Shown here piece by piece: positions 24,193 to 32,355 of a stretch of DNA of 34,122 bases. Both the position numbers and the translations under genes were made by a program. Numbering within the stretch: position 1 is the stretch's first letter; the number at the start of each line of letters is the position of its first letter. The notes under the pieces are model-generated. The model was not told the origin of the DNA. It worked only from the letters and a program-made list of their open reading frames with translations, and did no database searches. The DNA comes from JAIPEI01 sp041685835. Its GTDB lineage: Bacteria > Desulfobacterota > DSM-4660 > Desulfatiglandales > HGW-15. The stretch spans positions 1-34,122 of the forward strand of contig JAWLEX010000022.1 of the NCBI GenBank assembly GCA_041685835.1. The letters run 5' to 3'.

Positions 24193-26067
24193 TTAGGGAA
24201 CGGTGTCCGTGTCGGTGAAGATATCGTTTTTTTCTTTCCCGAGGTAGGCCCGGATCAATTCTCCTGCAATGGGCGCCGCCTCACGCCCCCCTCCATGACC
24301 GGCGTTCTCGATGAGCACCGCAATGGCCACGCTGGGATTTTCAGCGGGTGCCACGGCCACGAACCAGGCATGGTCCCTGAATCTCTCGGGGACATCTCCT
24401 TCCTTCCTGCTGGCCTTTTCGGCGTCAAGACCGATAACCTGGGCAGTCCCGGTTTTTCCGGCCACGGTGACGCCGGTTACCTGCGCACGCCGGCCCGTGC
24501 CGCGAGGCTCGTTAACCACGGCGATCAAGGAACGCTGAAGCCGGAGGAGATTCTCCGGCGTCACGTCCAGGCGGGAAACCACCGTGGGCTCGGACCTGTA
24601 TTCCGTCCTTTCCCCCTTCCCGGCCCATCGCACGACCTTGGGCTGGTGCAGCACGCCCCCGTTGAATACGGCGGCGATCATTCTTGCGGCCTGAATCGGG
24701 GTTACCTGTACAAAACTCTGCCCAATAGAGGTGGATATGGTCTCCCCGGGCTGCCAGGCGACTCCGAACCTCTTCAGTTTCCACTCTCTCGTGGGGACCA
24801 GGCCCGGCCGCTCGCCCCCCAGGTCCAGGCCGCTCTTGTTCCCCAGCCCGAGCATTTTGGAATAGCGCGCGATACTGTCGACACCCAATCGCCGCCCCAG
24901 CCTGTAGAAGTAAACGTCGCAAGACTCTCTCATGGCTCGGTGAAAGTCCATATTCCCATGCCCTTGGCGTCTCCAGCAACGGAAGGTGTGTGAACCCAGT
25001 TTATAGCGGCCTCCGCAGAACACCTCCTCCGAAGGATTGATAATCCCTTCCTCAAGGCCGGCCAGGGCCACGGCGATCTTAAAAATCGAACCGGGAGGAT
25101 AAAGCCCCGAAACAGCCCTGTTCTGAAGAATATGATCGCCGCCTGAAACCATTTCCTGCCAGGTATTGGAATCAATGCCGCGGATGAACACGTTGGGATC
25201 GAATGCCGGAGCGCTGGCCATGGCGAGTATCTCGCCGTTTCCGGGATCGATTGCAATGATGGCCCCTTTTTTGTCCTCCAGTTCTTTTTCCGCCAGAACC
25301 TGCAGATCCATGTCCAGAGTGAGCGAAAGATTCATCCCGGAGACAGACTGCTTTTGTGAGAGCACTTTCAACCGCCGCCCGGCCGCATCCACCTCCACCT
25401 GTTCTCCGCCCCGGGTCCCATGCAGATACCCCTGCCATCGGGCTTCCACCCCTGATTTTCCTACGAGGCTTCCGAGCCGGCTCCCGGGGTAATGGCCGCT
25501 CTTCAACTGGGATTCACTGATCTCTCCAAGGTACCCGATCACGTGAGAGGCCAGCTTACCCCGAATGTAATGGCGCTGCGGACTAACCTGTATAACGACG
25601 CCCGGCAGGTTGAACCTGTTGGTTTCAACGGCGGCCAGGGTTTCTCTCGACAGATCGTGCTCGATCAGGACAGGTCGGAATGACCGCCCCCCGGATGCAA
25701 TGTTGATCTTTGACCGAACAGCCTCCGGATCAATCCCTGCGAGTTTCTGCAGTTGTTCCAGCAGCGGCTCGGGATCGCGAATGTCCTCGGGAATCAGGGA
25801 AAGGTTGTAGGAGGGTCGATTATCCACAAGCAGATAACCGTTACGGTCAAAAATCATCCCGCGAAACGGGGGAATATCCCGCAGATGGATCCGGTTATTC
25901 TCGGACTTGACCCGGTACTCGGGTCCGTGAACGATCTGCAGGAACCACAGTCTGAACGCGAGCAAGGCGAAGGCCAGGAAGACCACCCAGGTCACATGCC
26001 GAAGCCGGACATGGAAGAGGTCGCTCATAATTGGATCGAAACCTGAGCTTCTCACTGTGGTCAACAT
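24193..26067 (-). CDS. mrdA: Penicillin-binding protein 2 (elongation transpeptidase)
   Basis: The protein has 624 residues from this start. It has one membrane anchor (about 27-46), a dimerisation/pedestal domain, and a transpeptidase domain with SxxK at S327-K330 (PPGSIFK), SCD at 382-384 (SxN/D motif) and KTG at 538-540 (AGKTGTAQ). It crosslinks the wall during elongation, together with RodA. The N-terminus is uncertain. An in-frame ATG at 26028 (MSDLFHVRLRH) would remove 13 residues and fit the family better, but its ribosome site is weak. The ATG at 26067 has AGAGGG placed too close. The gene lies between mreD and rodA. Confidence 0.96.
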   Translation of the reverse strand: MLTTVRSSGFDPIMSDLFHVRLRHVTWVVFLAFALLAFRLWFLQIVHGPEYRVKSENNRIHLRDIPPFRGMIFDRNGYLLVDNRPSYNLSLIPEDIRDPEPLLEQLQKLAGIDPEAVRSKINIASGGRSFRPVLIEHDLSRETLAAVETNRFNLPGVVIQVSPQRHYIRGKLASHVIGYLGEISESQLKSGHYPGSRLGSLVGKSGVEARWQGYLHGTRGGEQVEVDAAGRRLKVLSQKQSVSGMNLSLTLDMDLQVLAEKELEDKKGAIIAIDPGNGEILAMASAPAFDPNVFIRGIDSNTWQEMVSGGDHILQNRAVSGLYPPGSIFKIAVALAGLEEGIINPSEEVFCGGRYKLGSHTFRCWRRQGHGNMDFHRAMRESCDVYFYRLGRRLGVDSIARYSKMLGLGNKSGLDLGGERPGLVPTREWKLKRFGVAWQPGETISTSIGQSFVQVTPIQAARMIAAVFNGGVLHQPKVVRWAGKGERTEYRSEPTVVSRLDVTPENLLRLQRSLIAVVNEPRGTGRRAQVTGVTVAGKTGTAQVIGLDAEKASRKEGDVPERFRDHAWFVAVAPAENPSVAIAVLIENAGHGGGREAAPIAGELIRAYLGKEKNDIFTDTDTVP

Positions 26068-26159
26068 CCCTCTTGATATTCCGGGCGATTCAGCAGGCCC
26101 GGCACCTCATGGCCGCGCCTCGATATCGGCTCGTCTCAGGAAAGGGGGGGTCGGTTCAC

Positions 26160-26705
26160 TCAGGGCTGAGGCTCCTTGGAGTCAGACCGGAGGAAACGGA
26201 GAACCGTTCCGACCGTGTCGAACCCGAGGAACACGGCAGGTGCCGCCACCGCCGTGAAGACCGCCGAACAGAATAAGGCAAAGAGAATCTGAGCGTCCAA
26301 AAAGGCCCTGAGGGAAAACAGGTTCAGTAATCCGATGAACATCAATTTCCTGAGAAAAACGGCCAGGAAGACGACGATCAACTGCCCCTTTATGGACTGA
26401 ACATCAAGCACGGCGTCCCCGATCCGGATTCCCAAAAACAGAATGAGATGTATTACCGAAAAGAGGCCCAACGGGGCCGCCGAAAGCACGTCGGTCAAAA
26501 GGCCCGTGCCCAGGGCGAAGATGCCGGCCCAAGAGTCCCCGTGCCAGGCGATCAGGTATGCCAGGATGATAGCCACCAAATCCACGTCAAAGTATCCCGA
26601 CACGATCGTGGCCCTCAGGCCTCCCTTTGTCAGGAGAAAAAGGAGGAAGATCAGCCACGCGACAACATAGACGGCTATTCCATTTCTTTCGGTCGGTCGA
26701 CTGAT
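26160..26705 (-). CDS. mreD: Rod-shape-determining protein MreD (start apparently ATC)
   Basis: MreD is a small membrane protein of the elongasome. The first canonical start in frame is a GTG at 26603 (147 residues), but this removes the first membrane helix. In the same frame, directly upstream, the sequence reads ISRPTERNGIAVYVVAWLIF followed by LLFLLTKGG. This is the helix that MreD proteins have before the segment corresponding to VDLVAIILAYLIAW. No ATG, GTG or TTG occurs upstream in this frame. An ATC at 26705 has a GAAGGAGGA site three bases before it and would give 181 residues. It would overlap the mreC end by 31 bp. The range given uses this ATC; the GTG remains the conservative alternative. 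Confidence 0.8.
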   Translation of the reverse strand: MSRPTERNGIAVYVVAWLIFLLFLLTKGGLRATIVSGYFDVDLVAIILAYLIAWHGDSWAGIFALGTGLLTDVLSAAPLGLFSVIHLILFLGIRIGDAVLDVQSIKGQLIVVFLAVFLRKLMFIGLLNLFSLRAFLDAQILFALFCSAVFTAVAAPAVFLGFDTVGTVLRFLRSDSKEPQP

Positions 26706-27517
26706 GAGTCCTCCTTCAGAATTATCAGGATTTCCTCGAGACGGTTGAAATCCACCATTGTGTGGACCTGGACATCCTTAAAAAGCGCCCCGGGTCGATC
26801 CGATACGCTGATCACCCGGCCCACCGGGAGCCCTTTAGGGAACACCCCGCACATGCCGGATGTTATTATAATGTCCCCCTGACCCATGCGGCTTGTCTTG
26901 AGGACATAGTCGAGTTCACAGATTTCTGCGGAAGCACCCCTCAGGATACCCTGATCCCGCGTGGTCTGATTGAGACAGTCCACAGCGCTGTTCTGATCTA
27001 TGATAAGAAGCACCTTGGCGTAGTTGGGGCTGACCGAAACCACCCTGCCCACAACGCCTTCGGCGCTGACTACCGGCATGTTCATGCTGATACCGGACCT
27101 GGCGCCCTTGTCAATGATCACCGACTTGAACAAACCGGTAGGATCCCGGCCTATAACCTGCGCGGCCATCATGGACCAGTTCGTACGCTCCTTGAACTTC
27201 AGGAGTTCCCTGAGCCTCTGTTGAGTAGCCAGCATCTCGCGGTATCGAAAGTTTTCCAATTGCAGGGACTGGATTTCTTCGAGAAGTATCCTGTTTTCCT
27301 CGTACACGCGCACCAGGCCGAAGTATTTCTCCCAGACGCCCCCCACTCCTCGAACTGTCTTGGTCAGAGCGTTCTGCAAGGGAGCGATGACCTCAACAAC
27401 CACCTGCTCCGCCGGGCTCCATGACAAGGTCCGCTTCATGTGGGAAGAAAAAAGTAACAGGGCAAGGAGGGCGAACAAAAACCATATCCATATAATTCTG
27501 ATCCGTCGGAAGCTCAC
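26675..27517 (-). CDS. mreC: Rod-shape-determining protein MreC
   Basis: This 280-residue protein has a single N-terminal membrane helix (about 7-24) and a coiled coil (about 70-112, RVYEENRILLEEIQSLQLEN). A periplasmic double beta-barrel domain follows, with VIGRDPTGLFKSVIIDKGAR, GVVGRVVSVSPNYAKVLLI and MGQGDIIITSGMCGVFPKGLP. It links cytoplasmic MreB to the wall synthases. It follows mreB by about 200 bp and probably overlaps mreD. Confidence 0.97.
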   Translation of the reverse strand: MSFRRIRIIWIWFLFALLALLLFSSHMKRTLSWSPAEQVVVEVIAPLQNALTKTVRGVGGVWEKYFGLVRVYEENRILLEEIQSLQLENFRYREMLATQQRLRELLKFKERTNWSMMAAQVIGRDPTGLFKSVIIDKGARSGISMNMPVVSAEGVVGRVVSVSPNYAKVLLIIDQNSAVDCLNQTTRDQGILRGASAEICELDYVLKTSRMGQGDIIITSGMCGVFPKGLPVGRVISVSDRPGALFKDVQVHTMVDFNRLEEILIILKEDSSVDRPKEME

Positions 27518-27716
27518 CGGAGGAAATCGTCCTTCTGCCGCAAACTGTGAATGGGGTTGGCGAGTTCATTGAGGCCCCCGGCACCGGGGTCTCTTCTACA
27601 CCCGTTTCATTGCATCTCAAATGTTTCCATCAAGAAAAGGGTGATCGAAGAAGGGTCGATTGAAAACGGAAGCCCGCCGGGAACGAAACGTTCGGCTGTG
27701 AAGTATGCAAGAGGCA

Positions 27717-28751
27717 TTACCTGATCATGACCTCTCTCAGGATGTTGATGTTGTCCAGGGCCTTTCCTGATCCGATCACCACTGTGGAAAGGGGGTCCTG
27801 CGTAATGGTGATGGGCAGCTTGGTCTCTTCCCTGAGAAGCACGTCGAGACTCTTCAGAAGCGATCCGCCGCCTGTAAGCACTATGCCCGTGTCCACTATG
27901 TCGGCGGCGAGTTCCGGGGGTGTCTGTTCCAGTGCAATGCGCACGACCTCCACTATGGTTTCCACCTGCTCCGAAATGGATTTCCGGACCTCTTCCGAGT
28001 CGATGGTAAGGATCTTGGGTATTCCGGTTACCAGGTCCCGGCCCTTGACCTCAATGGTTTCCACCTCCTGGGTCGGGAAGGCGTTTCCGATTGTCGTCTT
28101 GATGATCTCGGCGGTGGACAGCCCTATCAGGAGGTTGTACTTGCGCTTGATATGCTGAAGAATCGCTTCGTCCATCTTGTCGCCACCCACACGAACGGAC
28201 TTGCTGTAAACGATGCCCGCCAGGGAAATCACAGCGACCTCCGTGGTGCCGCCGCCGATGTCCACAACCATATTGCTCGTGGGTTCGGTTATGGGCAAGC
28301 CGGCGCCGATGGCTGCGGCCATGGGTTCCTCGATAAGAAACACCTCACGCGCGCCGGCGGATTCCGCGGACTCGCGAACCGCCCGCTTTTCAACCTGGGT
28401 TATGCCTGAAGGGACGCAGATGATGATTCGGGGACGGACCAGCGTTCCCCGGTTGTGAACCCTCCGGATAAAATGCCGGAGCATGGCTTCGGTAATCTCG
28501 AAATCCGCGATAACTCCGTCTTTCATCGGCCGAATCGCAACGATGTTGCCGGGCGTCCTGCCGAGCATCATCTTTGCCTCCTTGCCCACGGCCAGCACTT
28601 TGGTGCCTCCCTTGGCATCCTTTCGTACCGCCACCACTGAAGGTTCACTCAGCACGATCCCCTTCCCTTTAACATAGACGAGGGTGTTCGCCGTGCCCAA
28701 ATCGATGGCCAGATCATTCGAAAACAGCCCCAGCAGAGGATCAAGCAGCAT
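27717..28751 (-). CDS. mreB: Rod-shape-determining actin homologue MreB
   Basis: This 344-residue ASKHA-fold protein has phosphate 1 DLGTANTLVYVKGKG, phosphate 2 MVVDIGGGTTEVAV and the adenosine motif TGGGSLLKSL. An N-terminal amphipathic segment (MLLDPLLGLFSNDLA) can bind the membrane. It forms filaments that direct lateral wall growth. The start has an AAAGGAG site. It is the first gene of the minus-strand shape block and is transcribed divergently from rpmH. Confidence 0.98.
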   Translation of the reverse strand: MLLDPLLGLFSNDLAIDLGTANTLVYVKGKGIVLSEPSVVAVRKDAKGGTKVLAVGKEAKMMLGRTPGNIVAIRPMKDGVIADFEITEAMLRHFIRRVHNRGTLVRPRIIICVPSGITQVEKRAVRESAESAGAREVFLIEEPMAAAIGAGLPITEPTSNMVVDIGGGTTEVAVISLAGIVYSKSVRVGGDKMDEAILQHIKRKYNLLIGLSTAEIIKTTIGNAFPTQEVETIEVKGRDLVTGIPKILTIDSEEVRKSISEQVETIVEVVRIALEQTPPELAADIVDTGIVLTGGGSLLKSLDVLLREETKLPITITQDPLSTVVIGSGKALDNINILREVMIR

Positions 28752-28852
28752 TGTGTTCTCCTTTCATGGCAATCACGGCATTGCGGAATAAGTCGAGGCA
28801 CGCTCCTGCTCAAGACGTCCCGGAGCTCCATTCGACACAGGTATTTCTCTTC

Positions 28853-28881
28853 TTGACAAAGCGGAGCAATCCGGTTTAAAT
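28853..28881 (+). promoter_or_regulatory. Sigma70-type promoter of the rpmH operon
   Basis: TTGACA (28853-28858) and TTAAAT (28876-28881) are separated by exactly 17 bp. Transcription would start about 55 bp before the rpmH ATG. The position in the divergent gap between mreB and rpmH supports the call. No comparable promoter was clear for mreB on the other strand. Confidence 0.75.
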
Positions 28882-28944
28882 AGGGGTTTATGCTTAACCA
28901 ATGCGTACCTAACTACTATAAGAACTGATCGGGATCATAAACCT

Positions 28945-29079
28945 ATGAAGCGAACGTATCAACCCAGTAGAATCAAGCGAGCCCGCACCCATGGTTTTAG
29001 AATCAGGATGCGGACCAGCGGCGGTGTCCGGGTGCTCCGGCGAAGGCGCGCCAAGGGACGCAAACGGTTGTCCGTCTGA
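28945..29079 (+). CDS. rpmH: 50S ribosomal protein bL34
   Basis: This 44-residue, very basic protein reads MKRTYQPSRIKRARTHGFRI and continues with RMRTSGGVRVLRRRRAKGRK to the end KRLSV. It is a textbook bL34, full length. It is too short for many gene-callers and is easily missed. It begins the rpmH-rnpA-yidD-yidC-jag-mnmE string, 48 bp before rnpA. Confidence 0.99.
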   Translation: MKRTYQPSRIKRARTHGFRIRMRTSGGVRVLRRRRAKGRKRLSV

Positions 29080-29127
29080 TGTCCTCAACGCGGCAGGCAG
29101 TTCCCTTAAGCGAGTGTTCCATTCAGG

Positions 29128-29463
29128 ATGGAATCCTTTTCGTTTCCAAAAACTCAAAGAATATTGAAGCGAAAGGATTTTGTCAATCTAAATCGCCTCG
29201 GCAAACGGTTTCACACAGAGCATTTTTTCGTAAAGGTGAATCCCAGCCGGCTGGACACGAGCAGACTGGGGATCACGGCAAGCAAGAGAACCGGAAACGC
29301 CGTACTGAGAAATCGAATCAAACGTCTCGTGCGGGAATTCTTCCGGCTGAACAGGAGCCGCCTCCCAAAGGGGGTCGACATCCTCGTCGCTTCCAAAAAG
29401 GGGGCGGCGGCGCTCGATTACTGGAAAGTCCGAGATGAGCTTGGTGCGATCCTTTTTTATTAA
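29128..29463 (+). CDS. rnpA: Ribonuclease P protein component
   Basis: This 111-residue basic protein has the signature RNR motif region RTGNAVLRNRIKRLVREFFR. Earlier parts, KRKDFVNLNRLGKRFHTEHF and FVKVNPSRLDTSRLGI, fit the central cleft. It helps the RNase P RNA recognise pre-tRNA leaders. It overlaps the yidD start by 29 bp, the usual arrangement. Confidence 0.97.
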   Translation: MESFSFPKTQRILKRKDFVNLNRLGKRFHTEHFFVKVNPSRLDTSRLGITASKRTGNAVLRNRIKRLVREFFRLNRSRLPKGVDILVASKKGAAALDYWKVRDELGAILFY

Positions 29464-29689
29464 CAACACGGCCTTTAAGCTGCGAACCATCCCCATTTTT
29501 TTGATCGACCTGTACCGGATGGGAATTTCGCCGTTTTTCGGTCCCGCCTGCCGGTTCCACCCCACATGTTCAGCGTATGCCCGCCTTGCCATCCTTAAAT
29601 ACGGCGTGGTCCGAGGGGTCCTGAAATCGCTGGTGCGGATCTCCAAGTGCCACCCATTCCATCCCGGCGGCTACGATCCCTTGGATTAG
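29435..29689 (+). CDS. yidD: Membrane protein insertion efficiency factor YidD
   Basis: This 84-residue protein has the family core LIDLYRMGISPFFGPACRFH followed by PTCSAYARLAILKYG and the end HPFHPGGYDPLD. Two conserved cysteines and an N-terminal amphipathic helix are present. It supports YidC-dependent insertion. The start overlaps the end of rnpA in another frame. A gap of 157 bp with a decayed repeat precedes yidC. Confidence 0.97.
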   Translation: MSLVRSFFINNTAFKLRTIPIFLIDLYRMGISPFFGPACRFHPTCSAYARLAILKYGVVRGVLKSLVRISKCHPFHPGGYDPLD

Positions 29690-29691
29690 CC

Positions 29692-29806
29692 GGTGCACTT
29701 TCGGAAATGTAATACTACGGGCGCCGGCAAGTTTGCAATTCAGGAATAAGGATCTTTTAAAGGCCTGCCCACATGACCGGGATGTTCGGGCACTGATGAG
29801 CATCCA
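29692..29806 (+). repeat. Decayed relative of the foldback element in the yidD-yidC gap
   Basis: The segment from about 29728 to 29768 (GGGCGCCGGCAAGTTTGCAA and onward to AAGGATCTTTTAA) matches the left half of the 175-bp element at roughly four of five positions (compare GGGCACTGGCAAGTTTCCAA). Further right, GATGAGCAT (near 29800) equals the reverse complement of the left end of copy 2 (ATGCTCATC). This suggests a shortened, diverged copy of about 115 bp. The boundaries are approximate. Confidence 0.5.
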
Positions 29807-29846
29807 ACCCCTGGAAGGAACGCTCACGTAATTATAGGGTGACTTT

Positions 29847-31538
29847 ATGGAAAAACGTACCATACTGGCGTTCGCCTTGTCCTTCATAATCCTGATCCTG
29901 TGGTCGGTACTCTATGCCCCGCAGGGCGGCCGCACACCCGCGCCCGACGAAACGCCCCGGCAAGCTGAAGAACGGCGTCCCCGCGTGGAACCGGCCTCTC
30001 CTGAAGGTGCACCACAAATCCAAACCGATCCCGCCGATTCGCCGCCGGCCGCGGAACAGATCATACCCGACCTTCCACCTCCTCAAATCATCGAGCGCGA
30101 AATCCGGGTGGAAACCCCGCTGTACTCGGCTGTCTGGAGCAATGATAAAGGCATGATTCAGAGCTTCAAACTCAAGCATTACCGCGAAACAGCCAAGGAA
30201 GACTCACCACTCGTGGACCTGGTCAACCTTGATCCCGGCCATGACGGCCTGTTGGGGTTTTATTTTGCCTTTGAGGGGGCTGAACGCGCCCACCCCGTCC
30301 TTTACGAATTCAGCGATGACAGTATCCGGGTAACCCCCGGATCCGGGGCCAAGACCCTCGTCATGACCGGGCGCAGCCCTGACGGCGTGGTCATGGAACA
30401 CAGCTATCGATTCCACCCGGACCGATACCTGATCGACGTGGAAACCCGAATCGTAAACCGGGGGCAGACGCCCCTCGAAGGGGCCGTTGCAGCCCGCTTG
30501 AAGAATCTCCCGCCCGAGGACCGGCAAAGCTATTACGGCTTCCTCGGCATCGCACTGCTCCTGAACGGAGAGCTGAATGAAATCAAGCCCAAAAAAATGA
30601 GAGACGAAGACATGCGGCTTTCGGGCGACATCGGATGGATGGCCTACGAAGACGATTACTTTATGGTTTCCGTGGTTCCCGAGACATCCGACGAGGGTCG
30701 CTTTCGGGGCAGACAGCTTTCTTCCGGCGCTTTAGAGGCCCACTATCTGACGCCGAACGTAAGGCTCGGCTATCAGGAGCAGGTGTCCGCCGACTTTTCT
30801 CTCTATCTTGGTCCCAGGGACCTCTCAATCCTCGGCACTCTCGGGAAAGACCTGGAGAAGGCCGTGAGCTTCGGCTGGACGGACATCATTGCCAAGCCGC
30901 TTCTGCATGCCCTTCGATTCTTCAACAGGTACGTGCACAACTATGGCTTTTCAATCATTATCCTCACGGTTCTCATAAAAATCCTGTTTTGGCCTCTGAC
31001 GCATAAAAGCTATAAATCAATGAAAGAAATGCAAAAAATACAGCCTATAATGGCTAAAATAAGGACTAAATACAAAGACAATAAAGAGCAAATGAACCGG
31101 GAGATGATGCAGCTCTATAAGACTTATAAAGTCAACCCATTGGGAGGATGCCTTCCCATGGTGATCCAAATCCCTGTTTTCTTCGCACTTTTTAGAACTT
31201 TAGGTAGTTCTATAGAGCTTAGACATACACCGTTTATTCTTTGGATCAATGATCTTTCCTCACCGGATCGGCTGTTTAACTTTCCTTTCGAGATCCCGTT
31301 CATGGCTCCTCCATCGGGCATCCCTGTTCTTACCCTCCTGATGGGAGCCTCGATGTTTCTACAACAAAAGATGAGTCCGGCCCCGGGCGATCCGACCCAA
31401 GCCAAAGTCATGATGTTTCTACCCTTGATTTTTACTTTTGTATTTATAAACTTTCCTTCCGGATTAGTGCTCTACTGGCTGACGAACAACATCCTATCCA
31501 TTGGTCAGCAGTATCGTATTCTCAAAAAGCCCGGCTAA
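29847..31538 (+). CDS. yidC: Membrane protein insertase YidC
   Basis: This 563-residue protein of the Gram-negative type has an N-terminal membrane helix (about 5-22), a Pro/Glu-rich linker, and a large periplasmic beta domain (about 80-340). The conserved five-helix insertase core begins at about 345 (FGWTDIIAKPLLHALRFFNR, YGFSIIILTVLIKILFWPLT). The hallmark NPLGGCLPMVIQIPVFFALF and the end NILSIGQQYRIL are present. The ATG at 29847 has an AGGGTGA site. It inserts membrane proteins such as the Fo subunits, with or without Sec. From about 30995 to 31260 the gene becomes markedly more AT-rich than its start. Confidence 0.98.
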   Translation: MEKRTILAFALSFIILILWSVLYAPQGGRTPAPDETPRQAEERRPRVEPASPEGAPQIQTDPADSPPAAEQIIPDLPPPQIIEREIRVETPLYSAVWSNDKGMIQSFKLKHYRETAKEDSPLVDLVNLDPGHDGLLGFYFAFEGAERAHPVLYEFSDDSIRVTPGSGAKTLVMTGRSPDGVVMEHSYRFHPDRYLIDVETRIVNRGQTPLEGAVAARLKNLPPEDRQSYYGFLGIALLLNGELNEIKPKKMRDEDMRLSGDIGWMAYEDDYFMVSVVPETSDEGRFRGRQLSSGALEAHYLTPNVRLGYQEQVSADFSLYLGPRDLSILGTLGKDLEKAVSFGWTDIIAKPLLHALRFFNRYVHNYGFSIIILTVLIKILFWPLTHKSYKSMKEMQKIQPIMAKIRTKYKDNKEQMNREMMQLYKTYKVNPLGGCLPMVIQIPVFFALFRTLGSSIELRHTPFILWINDLSSPDRLFNFPFEIPFMAPPSGIPVLTLLMGASMFLQQKMSPAPGDPTQAKVMMFLPLIFTFVFINFPSGLVLYWLTNNILSIGQQYRILKKPG

Positions 31539-31559
31539 GAATTGCATTGGAGGAAACAT

Positions 31560-32348
31560 ATGGAAAGTATGGAGTTTGAAGGAAAAACAACTGAAGAGGC
31601 CATTCAAAACGCCTCTGAATATCTTGATATACCTGTTGAAGAGCTGGATATTGATGTAATTGAGCCAGGATCAGCAGGTATTTTTGGCCTGGTTGGAACA
31701 AAAAAAGCAAAGGTAAAAGTCAGTTATACTCTGCAGGAAGAGGCGGGCGAAGAAAACGAAACCCTTCGGGACATCTCCTCCATGGCCGAAGCGGCCGAAG
31801 TTCAGGAAGAAATGGAAGACGCAGAGGAGGGCGGGGATAAGGAGGAGAAACAGGAGCCCTGGTCTACCGACCGGCCCGCCCAGACCCTCCTTGAGCAGCA
31901 AACAGAACTCGCGCTCGCAAAAGAGACACTGGAAACCATCCTTGACTTGATCCCCATGGACACCAAGGTTGCCGCCCAGCGTGTGGACGGAAACATAAAC
32001 CTCAACATCGAGGGGGACAATTCGGGGCTCCTGATCGGCCGCCGGGGCCGGACACTCGACGCGCTGCAGTTCATTGTGAACAAGATCGTCAACAAGACAC
32101 TGGAGCGTAAGGTCCGAGTGGTTGTCGATTCTGAACGCTATCGCCGGCGCCGGAGGGACTCCCTTCGCCAGTTGGCCCTGCGCATGGGTGATAAGGCCAA
32201 GCGTATCGGCAAATCCGTCACCACGAACCCGATGAACCCCGCCGACCGGCGCATCGTGCACCTGGCCCTTAAGGACGACAACCGGTTGGACACGCGAAGC
32301 CGGGGCGAAGGCCTCATGAAAAAGGTGGTCATCATTCCCCGGAAGTGA
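31560..32348 (+). CDS. jag: RNA-binding protein Jag/KhpB (SpoIIIJ-associated)
   Basis: This 262-residue protein has an N-terminal Jag-N domain (MEFEGKTTEEAIQNASEYLD, then GIFGLVGTKKAKVKV), a long acidic linker (about 60-110), a KH domain (about 125-195; GLLIGRRGRTLDALQFIVN) and an R3H domain (about 200-262; NPADRRIVHLALKDD). It binds RNA and affects division and envelope control in other bacteria. The ATG at 31560 has a perfect GGAGG site; the frame also opens with a TTG 18 bp earlier, which is less likely. It sits 21 bp after yidC. Confidence 0.95.
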   Translation: MESMEFEGKTTEEAIQNASEYLDIPVEELDIDVIEPGSAGIFGLVGTKKAKVKVSYTLQEEAGEENETLRDISSMAEAAEVQEEMEDAEEGGDKEEKQEPWSTDRPAQTLLEQQTELALAKETLETILDLIPMDTKVAAQRVDGNINLNIEGDNSGLLIGRRGRTLDALQFIVNKIVNKTLERKVRVVVDSERYRRRRRDSLRQLALRMGDKAKRIGKSVTTNPMNPADRRIVHLALKDDNRLDTRSRGEGLMKKVVIIPRK

Positions 32349-32355
32349 CCCGCCG

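Noticed and set aside
28752..28944. Possible replication origin in the rpmH-mreB gap
   Set aside because: No DnaA-box cluster, no AT-rich unwinding tract and no dnaA gene were found.
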